DNA of 64,000 nucleotides from Myotis daubentonii. Taxonomy: Eukaryota; Chordata; Mammalia; Chiroptera; Vespertilionidae. The notes under the pieces are model-generated. The model had not been told where the DNA came from. It made no database searches and saw only the letters and a program-made list of their open reading frames with translations. The translations under genes and the position numbers were made by a program. The DNA is taken from the NCBI RefSeq assembly GCF_963259705.1, contig NC_081841.1, positions 119,731,033-119,795,032 of the forward strand. The letters run 5' to 3'. Shown here piece after piece: positions 47,548-58,980 of this stretch. Positions within the stretch are counted from its first letter, which is position 1; each line of letters begins with the position of its first letter.

Positions 47548-49353
47548 CTGTCTTTCATTTGTGACATGTTTCTTGTCTCTGCATTTTGACTGCTTCCCTG
47601 TGTTTGTTTCTATGTATTAGGTAGAGCTGATATGTCTCCTGAAATTGGTAGAGTGGCTTTGTGTAGTAAGTGTCCTGTAGGGTCCAGTGACTCAACCTCC
47701 CCAGTCACCTGAGCTTGGCACTCTAGCTGCACCCCTGTATGGGCTGTGTGCACTGTCCTGTTGTAGTTGAGCCTTGATTGCTGTTGTTGTCACTGGGAGG
47801 AATTGACCTCCATGCCAACTGGCTGTGAGGACCAGTTGCCACTACAGTGGAAGAGTTGCTGTGCAGAAGACACTCCTATGGAGCAGGACTTGCTTCAGTG
47901 GGGCTTTGGTGCTCACTGAGTCCACCCCTTGAGTGTGTTGTTCGTGGATACAGTAGAGTTGTAATCTAGTGTGGTCTGAAGCTGTCCATCAGGTGTACTG
48001 GCTCTAGGGCCTCTTGGGAGGTGCAAAGTCAGCCACTGCCTGTGCTCTGCCTGGGGCCACCTGGCATGAGCTACAGAGCACACTACAGATGACTGAAACC
48101 TATGTTGGGCTTAGAGATGCCCAAGAGAGTCCAAGCTGTGAATCTTGGCAAGCTGTTGCTAGTGCCAGGCCTGGGGCCACTTATAGAGAGATAGGAGACA
48201 CATGCGTCTAGCTGCTGCTTGTGTGAGAGATTTTAGGAAAGTCTGAAGCCTGACCCAGAACAGGCCATTCATATGTAAAAGACACTGCAAACAACTTGGG
48301 TAAAGCTGAAAATTGGGGGGGGGGGGATCTTAGGGAACCACTAGGGTGGGAAGAACTGTGTGGGCCAGGTTGATGGGGACTCAGTCATCTCTGTAGTGGG
48401 GAAGTCCCAGCCTTTTTGCCTAGGAGAAAGTTGCTCCAAAGTCCTTGCCCTGATACCAGAAAATTTAGTTCCTTCCCACATGTCCCTGGATTCTTTCAAG
48501 CTGCTGACAGGGTGCTGGAGCCCAGAAGGAGTGAGTCCAAGTAGGTCCATATGCTGGATATTTAAGAGAAACTTCCTGGGACTCCAGTAGTCTCTATGTC
48601 ACTCAGCCACAATCACCACTGGTTTTTATAGCTCAAAGTTACGGGAACTTCTCTTCCTGGCTCAGAAACAGTGGGTTGAGGGGTCTGGTGTGGGGCTGGG
48701 ACCCTTTCCTCCTCCCTGGAGACCTCCTTAACTAAGATATCCCTCCTGATTAAAAACACACCACAAGTGGGTGTCAGACCAGCCATTCCACACCTCCACC
48801 CTTCCTTCCAGTCTCAATGTGCTTCTTTACTTCTCTAGTTTCAGGATTTCCATTCAGCCAGATTTTCGGCGGTTCTGCATGATAGTTGTTTTGTATTTTT
48901 CTTGTAATTTTGATGTGGTTGTGGGAGAATCCGAGTACCAGCATTAACCTATGCTGACATCTTGGTTCACCCACTGAGGATATGTTAATTATTGATTTTA
49001 GAGAGAAAGGGGGAGAGAAAAGGAGAGAAACATCAATGTGAGAGAGAAACATCTGTCAGTTGCCTCCAATATGTGCCCCAACCAGGGACTGAACTCACAA
49101 CCTACCAAGGTATGTGCCTTGACCAGGAATCAAACCCTAAACCTTTGGTGTACAGAACGATGCTCTAACCAACTGAGCAACATGGCCAGGGCAAAATAGG
49201 TATAATTTTTATTCATTCACATGATGGCTATTGTGTTGGCTATTGTCATTTTTCTTTTGACAATCTAAGGGAAAAGAAGTCAGTGCCCTGACTAAATAGT
49301 CAGGTATTGCATGTTTTAAAAATCCTTGCAGCACACCAGTGTCCTGGAGAAAA

Positions 49354-50019
49354 TGGTTGTAAGTGCTTCTCTGTGATTCTTTTTTGTTACACTATAGCTA
49401 CCTTTAGTGTAAAGTGAATACAGTATAGCTACTTTTAGATCAATGACAGAGTGAGTATAGATAACTGAAGTGCACAGATTATTCTAAATCCTTCTTTATT
49501 GTAAGCTGTGTTGAAGGCACTTCTGCTATCAAGTCTTTTACCAAGGCTTCTAACAAGAAGGAGTTTTATAAATTTGAATTTCATCTACTGACCATACCCA
49601 CTTTCTCTAGTGGGAGGTTGTGAGCAGAGAAATTGCTAAATGATACCAGAGCAGAGAACACAGAAAACATCACAGTTTCTGATAGTTCAACAAATTCTTT
49701 GATTTCAGTCACTGAACATTGAGAGGTAAATGAATACATGTTGCTTGAGACTGAAATGACTTTTCCTTATTGTTTTGTACTGGGTGATGACAGTTACTTT
49801 TCCTTAGCAATCACCACATTTCTTTTATGTTCTTGGAATCCTGGATTTGGAAGCAACATCAGAAGTTCATTATGTTTCATTTCCCACTTTCCTACAGAAT
49901 TATAACTAAACTGTCCAAGCTGGATGGTTGTCTGTTCTGTTCTTTGTTTGGAGGATGGTCATTGGTACATGTTGGAAAGCAGTTGGCTGACAACCTGCTT
50001 ATGTGATTTATAGTCTTGA
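49354..50019. other. Unique intronic sequence
   Basis: No recognisable element or exon. Confidence 0.5.
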
Positions 50020-50069
50020 TAATACAGGGTGGGGCAAAGTAGGCTTACAATTATTTGTATGGAAAATAA

Positions 50070-50418
50070 TCCTATATAATAAAAGGCTAATATGCAAATA
50101 GACCGAATGGTGGAACGACCAGTTGCTATGATGTTTACTGACCACCAGGGGGTAGATGCTCAATGTAGGAGCTGAACCATGGTGGTCAGTGCACTCCCAC
50201 AGCAGGGAGCACCTCTCAGCCAGAAGCTGGGCTCATGGCTGGCGAGCGCAGTGGTGGTGGCGGGAGCCTCTCCCACCTCCACAGCAGTGCTAAGGATGTC
50301 CGTCTGCTGGTTTAGGCAGTTGGACATCCTCCGAGGGCTCCCAGACTGCAAGAGGGTGCAGGCCAGGCTGAGCCCCCCCCCCCCCCAAGTGCATGAATTT
50401 TGTGCACCAGGCCTCTAG
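50070..50418 (+). mobile_element. HeliBatN-type Helitron, sense, with C run
   Basis: TCCTATATAATAAAAGGC begins the element; it ends GTGCACCAGGCCTCTAG before TATAA. The hairpin AGTGCATGAATTTTGTGCAC is near the end. Interior: GACCACCAGGGGG and GGTGGTCAGTGCACTCCC, related to module B1. A run of 16 or so C lies at 50373-50389. Confidence 0.92.
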
Positions 50419-50423
50419 TATAA

Positions 50424-50637
50424 TCTGTAATAATAAAAGTGTAATATGCTAATTAGACTGGACATCCTTCCAGCCGTCCTTCCAGATGACCTTCCAGACG
50501 AAGCTGGGGCTGCGAGGGAAGCCCGGATCCCGGGTGCTGGAGGGAAGCCTTGGTCCCAGGCCCCAGAGGGAAGCCGGTGCCAGCAGCCGGGGGAAGGAAG
50601 GCCTACTCTTACATGAATTTTATGCATCAGGCCTCAG
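50424..50637 (+). mobile_element. Second Helitron, sense, five bases downstream
   Basis: TCTGTAATAATAAAAGTGTA starts it after TATAA; it ends TATGCATCAGGCCTCAG, with CTCTAG shortened to CTCAG. It resembles the small Helitron at 6566 (shared GCTAATTAGAC and CTTCCAGATGACCTTC). Confidence 0.9.
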
Positions 50638-50695
50638 TAAGAATAATACAAGAATAAATTCTGTTTTGTGTACTCACAACTAAAAATCTACTTTT

Positions 50696-50949
50696 TTGTT
50701 ATTGGTAATCCTCACCCGAGGATATTTTTCCACTGATTTTTAGAGAGAGTGGAAAGGACTCTCTCTAACATCGATGTGAGAGAGAAACATTGATCTGAGA
50801 CATCAATTGGTTGCCACCCACATACTCTCTGACCAGGGCTAGGGATCGAGCCGGCAAATGAGGTACGTGCCCTTGACAAGAATTGAACCTGGGACAGTTT
50901 AGTCTATTGGCCAACATTCTATCCACTTAGCCAAACTGGCTAGGGCTGT
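50696..50949 (-). mobile_element. Ves-type SINE, antisense, 12-bp TSD
   Basis: The tail hairpin TAATCCTCACCCGAGGATAT leads into an antisense SINE body with an extra AGAGAGTGGAAAGGACTCTC inversion. AAATCTACTTTT at 50684-50695 and 50950-50961 is the duplication. It splits the right side of the mariner MITE. Confidence 0.9.
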
Positions 50950-50975
50950 AAATCTACTTTTGATCCACCCTGTAT

Positions 50976-53239
50976 TATTTGCTCTCTTAGCAGTAGCATA
51001 GAACATACACACATATATGAATGTAATCTGCTTAGCAATCTGATGTTCTAAAATGCAAGTGATGAGAATACATAAAAAGAAAGGACAATTTCCTTTTGAA
51101 AACAATACTTTTCAACTATCAGAAATTTGTCATCAAATGTTTGGCACATAGCCTGGCACAGAGTAGGCCCATTATAAATGTTTGCATTAGTGAAAACAAC
51201 ACAAAAAAACAAACAGCTAGAGAAATAATGCTGCCTACGAGGAGAGTGGGTAACTGTTCTTTGTTTTGGGTATTCCCAGAGTTCTTTTCACCTATGGTTG
51301 CTGTATGAGAAAAGAGTTCTGGAATCAAATAATTTTGGAAAATACTGAATCTTTCTATCTCCTTTTTGGAGTTGTGATGTACATTAGCACATTAAGTGTT
51401 TACAGAAGTCACCTGTCTATATCTGATAAACTCAGTATTTTCCAAGTCTATTTGCACAGAAACTATTAACAACCCACACTTTAGGAAATATGCTCTTTAG
51501 GGTTAATTGTTCACAGTTTTTTGCCTGAGGGAATGACTATGTCTTACTCATTTTCTATGTACATTCTATATGATAACTAGTATATATAGGGACAATACAG
51601 ATTTATGCAGATAGAATGAAAATGGCCTGTATGAGGTTGGATAAGATGACACCAACACTGACCAAGAAAGCTGGGTAGGGGAGCTGTGTCTTGAATGTAA
51701 AGATGAACAGGGTCATGGCTGGAATCAGAATGAAAGAGAGTGGTAAAATAGACAGTAGGTTCTGAATGCAAAGAACATGTTTTTAACCTGAGCATAAGAT
51801 TGGAGCTTCTGAAACTGCTATTGAAGACCCTCAGTCCATCTTCCTTGATAATTACAATGTTCCTCTTAAGTCACCTATGTTGTCAAGCTGTCAAGCCTTA
51901 CAGACAGAGTAAGCACTGACGACCAAGGTAGCACCTCATTCATACTTAATGCTTATTATCAAACTGTTATAGAAATTTCATTCTTAAAACTACAGCCAAG
52001 TGATTATTTGGAAATAAGAGATTAATTGGAAAAACTATCTGGAACCTACACATACTTGCATTTAGGGACTTTAAATAATGTTTTGTTCTCCCACCTTACT
52101 ATTGTAAGTCTTATAGCTCCTGGATGTGTCAGGGTTGTGTCATCAAAGATTGACAAAGAGTGGAACCCCAGAGAGACCCTGCAAATGAAACTACAAACAA
52201 GGGAGGACCTAATAGTAAACACAGGCCAAAAACTCTAACACCCCAGGAAGGTTTGACTATGGTTCTCAGATATCCAAGGGAAATGCTATTAGAAAGTCTG
52301 TTTCCTACAGTCTGAATGTGTGCCTCTCATTGGCTGCTTTAGGATTTGCTCCAAATGGTCACAGGAAATTGAAATGAAATAGAAATCAGCAGTGTTTATA
52401 GTGCCTTGTTTTGGCATTATACACATTGTGAACAAAATAGTACATCGTATATCCAAAGACAGAGATCAATATGCTTGAAATTATTCATTTTGACCACATT
52501 TACTTGAAAAATGGCATTTAGCTCTCAAAGTTATTGAAGAATTGTAGGTTGAATAACTATCAAAAGGTTGTTTAAAAACTTTCTTTTTACATGACTATGA
52601 GAAGTTAGATAACATGAGCATTTTAAATTTGAGCATAGCTTGAGTGATGGCATATAGTTATCTTCGTCTGTATATCTAAATCTCAGTAATAACTGTCTTT
52701 TCCTATTATTTTTCTATTATTATGAAGGTTTACATTTTTGTCTCAACTAGATGTAGAAGGGGTCTAAAGTATATAATTATATTCATGTTATGATACAGCT
52801 ATTTTTCTTCTGTTGTCACCCCAGTGAACATCATGTACATATTATGGCATCAGTTACTAAAAAACATATTTGTTGCTGAAATCATATGCTGACTTTTATT
52901 GCTATCAAGGAATATTATATTCAGAAGGAAAAAAGGGTGCTCCTTTTCCACATGTTGCTGCATTCTCTCTATTATAAAAATAAAGGGATATTACCTCTGG
53001 GCCTATTGATACATCAAGTAATAAATGTGACAGTTAATAGTTCTATTTTCCTTACCCCATCTTCCTGCACAACTGCAACATAACATGTTTCTTACTAGTA
53101 ACAGATGCTGGAGACCTTCCTTTGAAATTCCTGTGGAGAAGCTGCCCTGTTGATTGCATTAGACAGGAAGTGGTTTCATGCAGATGTTGACTTGCTGGTG
53201 CATTGTAGTAATTGCTGTTCTGCTGACCCCTTGCTGAGT
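50976..53239. other. Intron upstream of the DCLK1 exon, largely repeat-free
   Basis: Apart from a short L2-like 3' end at 51138-51185 nothing mobile was recognised in 2.2 kb. No second exon fits. Confidence 0.6.
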
Positions 53240-53259
53240 GCAATGCTTTTCTCTTGTAG
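53240..53259 (+). promoter_or_regulatory. Splice acceptor of the DCLK1 exon
   Basis: A short polypyrimidine tract (TGCTTTTCTCTTGTAG) ends in AG immediately before the in-frame GTG codon. It is a typical strong mammalian 3' splice site. It decides the exon start at 53260. Confidence 0.85.
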
Positions 53260-53359
53260 GTGATGTGCCTTCAGGACTTTTTTGGTGACGATGACATTTT
53301 TATTGCATGTGGACCAGAGAAGTTCCGTTACCAGGATGATTTCTTGCTAGATGAAAGTG
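53260..53359 (+). CDS. DCLK1: DCLK1 internal exon, part of the second doublecortin domain
   Basis: DCLK1 is a microtubule-binding doublecortin-like kinase of neurons. Its two N-terminal DCX domains bind and stabilise microtubules, and a Ser/Thr kinase domain follows. A pyrimidine-rich tract ending TTGTAG precedes the exon, and the donor G/GTAAGG follows it. The exon holds 33 full codons plus one base, so it starts in phase 0 and leaves one nucleotide for the next codon. The peptide includes [16 protein letters not shown], then [18 protein letters not shown] and DCLK2 carry FRYAQDDF and a V in place of the I, so FRYQDDF with FGDDDIF points to DCLK1 rather than its paralogues (known family sequences, recalled). 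The reading frame has no damage. I found no other DCLK1 exon in the window, so both flanks are intron. The assignment is confident; the exon number is not stated because it cannot be derived here. Confidence 0.93.
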
Positions 53360-53368
53360 GTAAGGAAA
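53360..53368 (+). promoter_or_regulatory. Splice donor of the DCLK1 exon
   Basis: GTAAGGAAA follows the codon fragment AGT-G. This is a good match to the U1 consensus GTRAGT apart from the sixth base. The downstream intron begins here and runs to the window end. Confidence 0.85.
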
Positions 53369-54960
53369 AAAAAAGTTCAAAACCAGGGGAAATTTGAGGC
53401 AGCTTTCCAAAATGAGCTGCACCAGGCCAAGATCATGTCAACTCTAAAGCTACCAAATCAGTTTCAGATCCTCATCCAGTATGTCTTTTCCATACCTTGA
53501 ATTTCTTTGATTTTTTTATATAGAAAACAGATGAAATGATAATTGGAAAGGTTACATAATTTAGAAGGGTCAGTGATGAATGGCTAATTTATAACCACTT
53601 AATAACTAAAATGATGTTCTATAAAAATCATGGTGTGGATTTCTACATTTTAACTGTATATTTTCCTCAAAATTTATATTTGAGATATTTATAATCATAA
53701 AATTATTGAATATGTTTCTAGGCTCGTCTTTCAGGTGACTTCCTTTAGTTCCTAACTAGGAGAGTGACTTGGTTCCCCCCCTTTTTTTAAACATTTCAGA
53801 AGTTTATGTCATCACCATCTGTGAGGGTTAAAAAAAAAAAGAGTAGTGTGGCTTACTTCCATTAAAAATGAAATGTAAAAAAAGGGACCGTTGATAAACA
53901 GGGAAAGACACATCTTAGGAAATGAATATCAAAGGTTGTGACTCAAGAATGATGTTTTTTTTTTAATATTATAAATCATCTCAGAACCTTAACAGCATCA
54001 TGGGAAAAGTTATTAAAGAGGCCTTTCCATGATAATCTTACCTCTAATTTAATTAGGGAAATGTTACATACTTATTGACAATTCAAATTCTAGCTAGTTG
54101 GAAATGATTTTTGAAGTGAATGAATGTTTTGCCTAGATAAATTCAATTAAACAAATTAGTAAGCTTTTAGCAAAATGGATGGGAAATACATGAGCACCAA
54201 CATAATATGATGAGTGATGTAATATTTCTGCTCTAACACTGCTGATGTGTATTCACATAGAGTATTTATATTATATGCATATATACATATCAGTTACATG
54301 CATTTAAACATACTGTAATTATTTCATCATTTAAAAGTGATGTAGAATGTGTAGGGAGGAATAAGAATAAGAAAGTTTACCTCTTTATTGTGAAAATTTC
54401 AAATGCCCAATAAAAGTATATATAGATGTGTCATTTGCAAGATTGAAGTTATTTTGGTTCAAATTTTTTAGCTGGAAGAGTGGTTTGATACCTCTTTTCT
54501 TATAAATAAGTTTTCTTTGCTAAATATGTTCTGTCATCTCTAATAGGCATGCCCTTTGGGGGCAAAGATTTAGGGAGAGACCTCTACCCATCCCAACCCT
54601 TCTTCAGGCAGCTTTGCCATTGTATGGACCAAATGAATGTTAGGGGTCAGGCAGAAGAGCTGACAGCATAGTTTTGAAAAAAAAATAAACTGTCTTGACT
54701 TTCAATTTAAAGAAAATAGATGCTTCTAATAGAATGGTCTGAGAGACCAGATGCATTCTGAAATGAAAGTTTCATTTGTTGCTTTGATATAGAAAACAAC
54801 CTATCAGACTGGAACTGGAATACAGCTGTTTCACATCAGCAGAGTTGGCCTGGGGTTCCCAAGTCCCCAGTCTCTTTCTACCCCATGTTAGAATCCTTTC
54901 TCATTAAAAAGGATTCACACAGATCTCTCCCTATCTCTATTTGTGTATCTATGTCTGTCT
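53369..54960. other. Intron downstream of the DCLK1 exon, repeat-free
   Basis: AT-rich unique sequence without recognisable mobile elements. Confidence 0.6.
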
Positions 54961-54969
54961 GACTGTCTG

Positions 54970-55023
<54 letters not shown>

Positions 55024-55082
55024 ATCTATTCATCTATCTATCTATCTAACTATCTATCTAAGTATTTATCTATCTCTTTATC
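54961..55082 (+). repeat. (CTAT)n tetranucleotide microsatellite
   Basis: About 13 perfect CTAT units follow GACTGTCTGT and then break into imperfect ATCT/AACT/AGTA units. It forms two parallel open frames that encode Ser-Ile-Tyr-Leu repeats with no significance. Confidence 0.97.
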
Positions 55083-56440
55083 GGCACAGCAGTGCACATC
55101 AGGACAACTTACCCATAATTTGTAGTTTGGCCGTTTGCAGGCCCACTTCAAACTGTTTGAGAGAGAAAGTGAGAACTTCACATCCTTTCTCCTGATGAAT
55201 ATACCCTATTTCTTGATGTGAAATATATTTGCTGAGTAACTGTGTTCTCCCCCATCCTAAAAGAAGCATGTGGATTGGGGAGGGGAGAGAATCTAAATTA
55301 AAATTTTATTTTCTTGGATGAACTTAACCCTGAAACTAAAATCACATGTTGACAACTTCAATTTCCCTGTTGCTTGTACGCCATGTTTTAATGCTAATAT
55401 ATTAAAATTTGAATCTTCTAGAAAGTGCTCTGAGCATAATTTAGCGTAGCTTATATGTACTTGCTAAATGGCATTTGCACATTGAGGCTTCATTTGGCTT
55501 GTTCCGAGTAGCTTCCTGTACCGCTGCTGATACGGACATCTTAAGAATTAATACTTACCCAGTACTGTGCTTGATTTAATGGTTCCAAGAAGTGGCCTTT
55601 TGCTGCAAGGCAGCACTTTTATTTTATCTTTCAAAATTAACCCGGCTCCCAGTGTGTTCAGGATTAGCAACAATACATCCCCCTAATTACTGCTGGAAAA
55701 GTTCCTGGAAGTGGCTCTTAAGGTCTAACCAGTGAGAAGTTTACCATTAGATACTTGTATTTCATGGGGCTGTACTAGAGCCAGAGCAATATTAGAAACT
55801 GTAAGGAGCCTCCTTCCTCCCCTAAGTTTTCACCTGGAAAAAAACAAAAACAAAACAAAACAAAACAAAAAAACAAACAACCCACAAAAACACCTTCCTG
55901 TTTCCAGCTCAAAATATAACTGTTTTAGCAATATCATCATCAATGAGTGGAGTCTCAGCACCTTCAAAAATGGTGGATACAGTTCCATATAGAAAGACAG
56001 ACAGGCCAACAGATCCTTCTCCAGCATGGCTTGCTGTCTAATTTAGAATGATGAAATATCACCCAGGAAAATGCCAAATTGGAGACAAGAAGCTTAACCT
56101 GGTTTTGCCTATATATTGATGATAAGTTGACAAATTTTTTATTTGTTGCCATTAAAAAGTGGTAAGATTTTGTTGAGAAATGCCTGCCTCACACCTGGGA
56201 GGGACAATTAACTCCTTGGTGATGAGTCTGTCACAGGATGTCAACTTTTGTCGACCCAACCCCCAGCCTCAACACTGATGTCCTCAAATTTGCTTGGCCA
56301 ATTTCTTCACCCACTCACCTCAACCCTACCAGGCCTAAATATCTGTCATCCTCTTTTGTTTTAACTAATTTATTAGTGCTCTTGATTCTGATGTTAATAG
56401 GCATGGCTTTAAATGTACATATTTTTGCTTACATGTTTAA
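55083..56440. other. Unique intronic sequence with an (AAAAC)n run
   Basis: An AAAAC-type run lies at 55838-55885. Otherwise no element or exon recognised. Confidence 0.55.
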
Positions 56441-56840
56441 GTTTCCTAGGGCTGGTATAACAAAGTTCCACAAACTGGGGGCTTAAAACAATAGAAATTG
56501 ATTCTAGGACAATTCTGGAGGCCAAAAATTAAAAATCAAAGTATGGGAAACACTATGCTCCCACAGGCTCTGGTTTCTGGTGGTTGCCAGCAATCCTTGG
56601 CATCCCTGGGTTTGTCCCAGCATCACTCTGATCTCTGCCTCCACTTTCACATGGCCTCTCTCTGTGTACAAAATTGCTTCTTCTTATAAGGACACCGGTT
56701 ATTGAATTAAGGTCCACCCTAATCCAGCCTGACCTCATTATAACATGATGACATCTACAAAGACCCTATTTCTAAGTAAGGTCACATGTATAGGCCTCAA
56801 CATAACTTTGGGAAAGACACAATTTATTCCACCACAAATG
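56441..56840 (+). mobile_element. Ancient interspersed repeat, copy 2 (family uncertain)
   Basis: TTTCCTAGGGCTGGTATAAC, CTTAAAACAATAGAAATTG, TCTGGAGGCCAAAAA, CACATGGCCTCTCTCTG and TTATAAGGACACC appear in the same order as in 15225-15650. It is non-coding. Confidence 0.55.
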
Positions 56841-57560
56841 TTGTTTGAACTTGTCATAAGTAAACACATTTCTATTTGTTTGCTTTGACCTGTCTTTAGA
56901 TTTGCACAGCTATAGCTATATATTCATTAGCAGAATACATAAACAACAGATCTGTGACAAGGTTGCCTCTCATCTGACCTTTTATAGGTAGTATCACCTG
57001 ATGGATCATAGGAATGAATGCTGTGGGCAGTCTGAGCCCCTTTGACTAAGATGAAAATATATGTTCTGAATGCTAGAGGTGGTTGTATTTTTAATTGAGC
57101 TACCTTGTCCAAAAGGTACTGATTTCCAGGTCTTTGTCAAATGTGCTGGAGGAGACCTCTGTTAGAATTGGCTCTTAATGTCTCTGAAGGGAGGGGTTGT
57201 TTGTTTGATGAGAGTCGTAGCACAGGGTTCTTTCTGGTTTGGGTTCTGTATCATTCAGTATTGTTAGAAATGCCCACTCGAAAAGTTGATGGTGTGTGGA
57301 TGAAGTCATATGGGAGGGAAGCTAATGTGGCAGAAGATGAGAATTCACAAGGATTTTTATAGGAGGTAGTTTCTAAGAAGATAAAACTGAATTGGTACAA
57401 ACAAAAAGTAATGCTCTGAGGATTTTTATTTTTTAAAAAAGCCAGTTCTACAAGCTTGGTTAACATCAATGTAGTTTTAACAGTAGCACATATGAAAATT
57501 AACTTTAGTTCACTGCAGGCTTATTGTGGCTCATTTACTGTATGTAGTATAAGTATATCA
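56841..57560. other. Unique intronic sequence
   Basis: Nothing recognised. Confidence 0.5.
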
Positions 57561-57893
57561 TCCTATATAATAAAAGGCTAATATGCAAATCGACTGAATG
57601 GCAGAATGACACACTGACTACCAGGGGACAGATGCTCAATGCAGAAACTGCCCCCTGGTGGTCAGTCTGCTCCCACAGGGGGAGTACCGCTCAGCCAGAA
57701 ACCGGGCTCATGGCTGGCAAGCACAGCAGCAGTGGTGGGAGCCTCTCCTGCCTCCAAGGCAGCGCTACGGATGTTCAAATGCCGGCTTAGGCCCACTCCC
57801 CGTGGAGACATCCCCTGAGGGTTCCTGGACTGTGAGAAGGTGCAGGCTGGGCTGAGGGATCCTCCCTCCCCCAGCCAGTGCATGAATTTCGTG
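57561..57893 (+). mobile_element. HeliBatN-type Helitron, sense, 3' end lost
   Basis: TCCTATATAATAAAAGGC follows A; GACTACCAGGGGACAG and GGTGGTCAGTCTGC show the HeliBatN interior. The hairpin GTGCATGAATTTCGTG is reached but the final CACCGGGCCTCTAG is missing, replaced by AATGTCAAAAAAATTCAC. The 3' end was therefore damaged. Confidence 0.88.
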
Positions 57894-58067
57894 AATGTCA
57901 AAAAAATTCACAAAACTGGTATAGAAATATAGAAGAAATTTAAATAATTGAACTCTCACATGATGTTTTTTTGTAAGTTTGTGACATTTATGCTTCTGAA
58001 ATTATGAAAGTTTAAAACTGCTCTAAGACTTTTTGGCTACTCTATGTGTCCACGTGTGTGTGTCCAC

Positions 58068-58123
<56 letters not shown>

Positions 58124-58460
58124 AGTGTCTCTGCAGAATGCCAATCCAGTTTCTCTCTGCACCAGATAGACCCATCTGAGTACAGGTTCTTCCTGGGTAT
58201 GTGATTCTAGAAGAAACATTTCCTCAGCTGCTCTGATGGACCCCCATGGAGTTGGGTCCCCAGAATCTGCTTGGTAAATGTCTCTAGAAATGTTTCATTC
58301 TGACCACTTTCCAGAGACTCATGTCCTGAAAGAGATGAGACAAGTGACCTCAGGCATCACTCACCACAGGATCCTAATTGCTCTCCCCAATTCTGGGTGA
58401 AAGGAAAACAGTGTTAGAAGCTGAAACAGTAGAAACAGTATTGGAATAAGATTAGAAGAC
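57894..58460. other. Unique sequence with a (TG)n microsatellite
   Basis: No element except the TG tract. Confidence 0.5.
58052..58121 (+). repeat. (TG)n microsatellite
   Basis: About 24 uninterrupted TG units preceded by two short interrupted GTGTG stretches and ending CGCGCATAG. It may form Z-DNA. Confidence 0.95.
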
Positions 58461-58620
58461 ACAGGTCTGGTCCAAGCTCTATGTCCTACTTGCTGTGTGG
58501 TCTCTAAATCTCCACACCTGCTTTCTATTCTGTAAAACACCATTTTTTTCCTGAATTGTAATGGACCTCAAATAAGATAATAAATGTAAAAGCACGTTCA
58601 AAACTGTGTTCCTTATTACT
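58460..58620 (+). mobile_element. MIR SINE, old
   Basis: CAAGCTCTATGTCCTACTTG, TGTGTGGTCTCTAAATCTCC, ATTCTGTAAAACACC and AATAAATGTAAAAGCACG follow the MIR order. Confidence 0.6.
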
Positions 58621-58980
58621 TAGTGACTGATGTTAGTGAGTGACACCTCGGCTGAAATATATCTCCTAGTGGATTGCAGCTGCACTCCATCACGTAGATT
58701 CATTTGCAAGGCTTAATTGGAGACAGATGTCACCAAGATTTGCTTTTGGTGCTCTTGAGAACAAAAAAGTGATTATCTGTTGCTTTCTTCTCACTCTCAC
58801 TTTTATTCCTGTGGTGGAGAGAAGAGGAATTTAGGACCTTTGAAGATATTCACCCTGCTCTGGAGGGAATCTCTGGAAGATTAACCAAATCACATTTAGA
58901 ACCATTCAGACTTCTACAACTGACAATGTTCAGGAGTCCCAGCCCTTATGTCCTTGTTAATTTGGGTCCAAGGGATTTTT

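Larger units (their letters stand above)
46263..48975 (-). mobile_element. Full-length HAL1 retrotransposon, antisense, 11-bp TSD
   Basis: It reads in reverse as 5' UTR (48975 down), ORF1 and a 3' UTR that begins straight after ORF1, without any ORF2. The 5' end GTGGGTGAACCAAGATGTCA is close to that of the HAL1 at 17061. GAGGATATGTT at 46252-46262 and 48976-48986 is the duplication, lying inside a SINE tail. TTTTTTTTTT at 46261 is the reversed A tail. Confidence 0.9.
46236..49194 (-). mobile_element. Ves-type SINE, antisense, split by HAL1
   Basis: The tail hairpin TAATCCTCACCCGAGGATAT starts the left part; the right part (48987-49194) carries TTGATTTTAGAGAGAAAGGG down to AACATGGCCAGGGC. AATAGGTATAAT at 46224-46235 and 49195-49206 is the target duplication of the SINE. 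HAL1 at 46263-48975 sits inside its tail. Confidence 0.88.
46121..49353. mobile_element. hAT-like element holding a SINE that holds a HAL1
   Basis: The start CAGTGATTTTAAACCTTTTT resembles the hAT terminal pattern, and AATTACTAAAATTCTGC with GCACACCAGTG-type sequence near 49330 matches the other side. The 3' terminus is worn (GGAGAAAATGGTTG), so the right end is approximate. Its own sequence is 46121-46235 and 49195-49353. The SINE target duplication AATAGGTATAAT splits it. The family is not named. Confidence 0.55.
50022..50975. mobile_element. Mariner MITE holding two Helitrons and a SINE
   Basis: ATACAGGGTGGGGCAAAGTA at the left and TGATCCACCCTGTAT at the right are inverted ends, flanked by TA at 50020-50021 and 50976-50977. 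Own sequence: 50022-50069, 50638-50695 and 50950-50975, which resembles the short nMariner elements of vespertilionid bats. It is too short to code. Confidence 0.88.

Noticed and set aside
54941..55195. A membrane-like protein from the open frame with Tyr-Leu-Ser-Ile repeats
   Set aside because: It is a translation of the (CTAT)n microsatellite.
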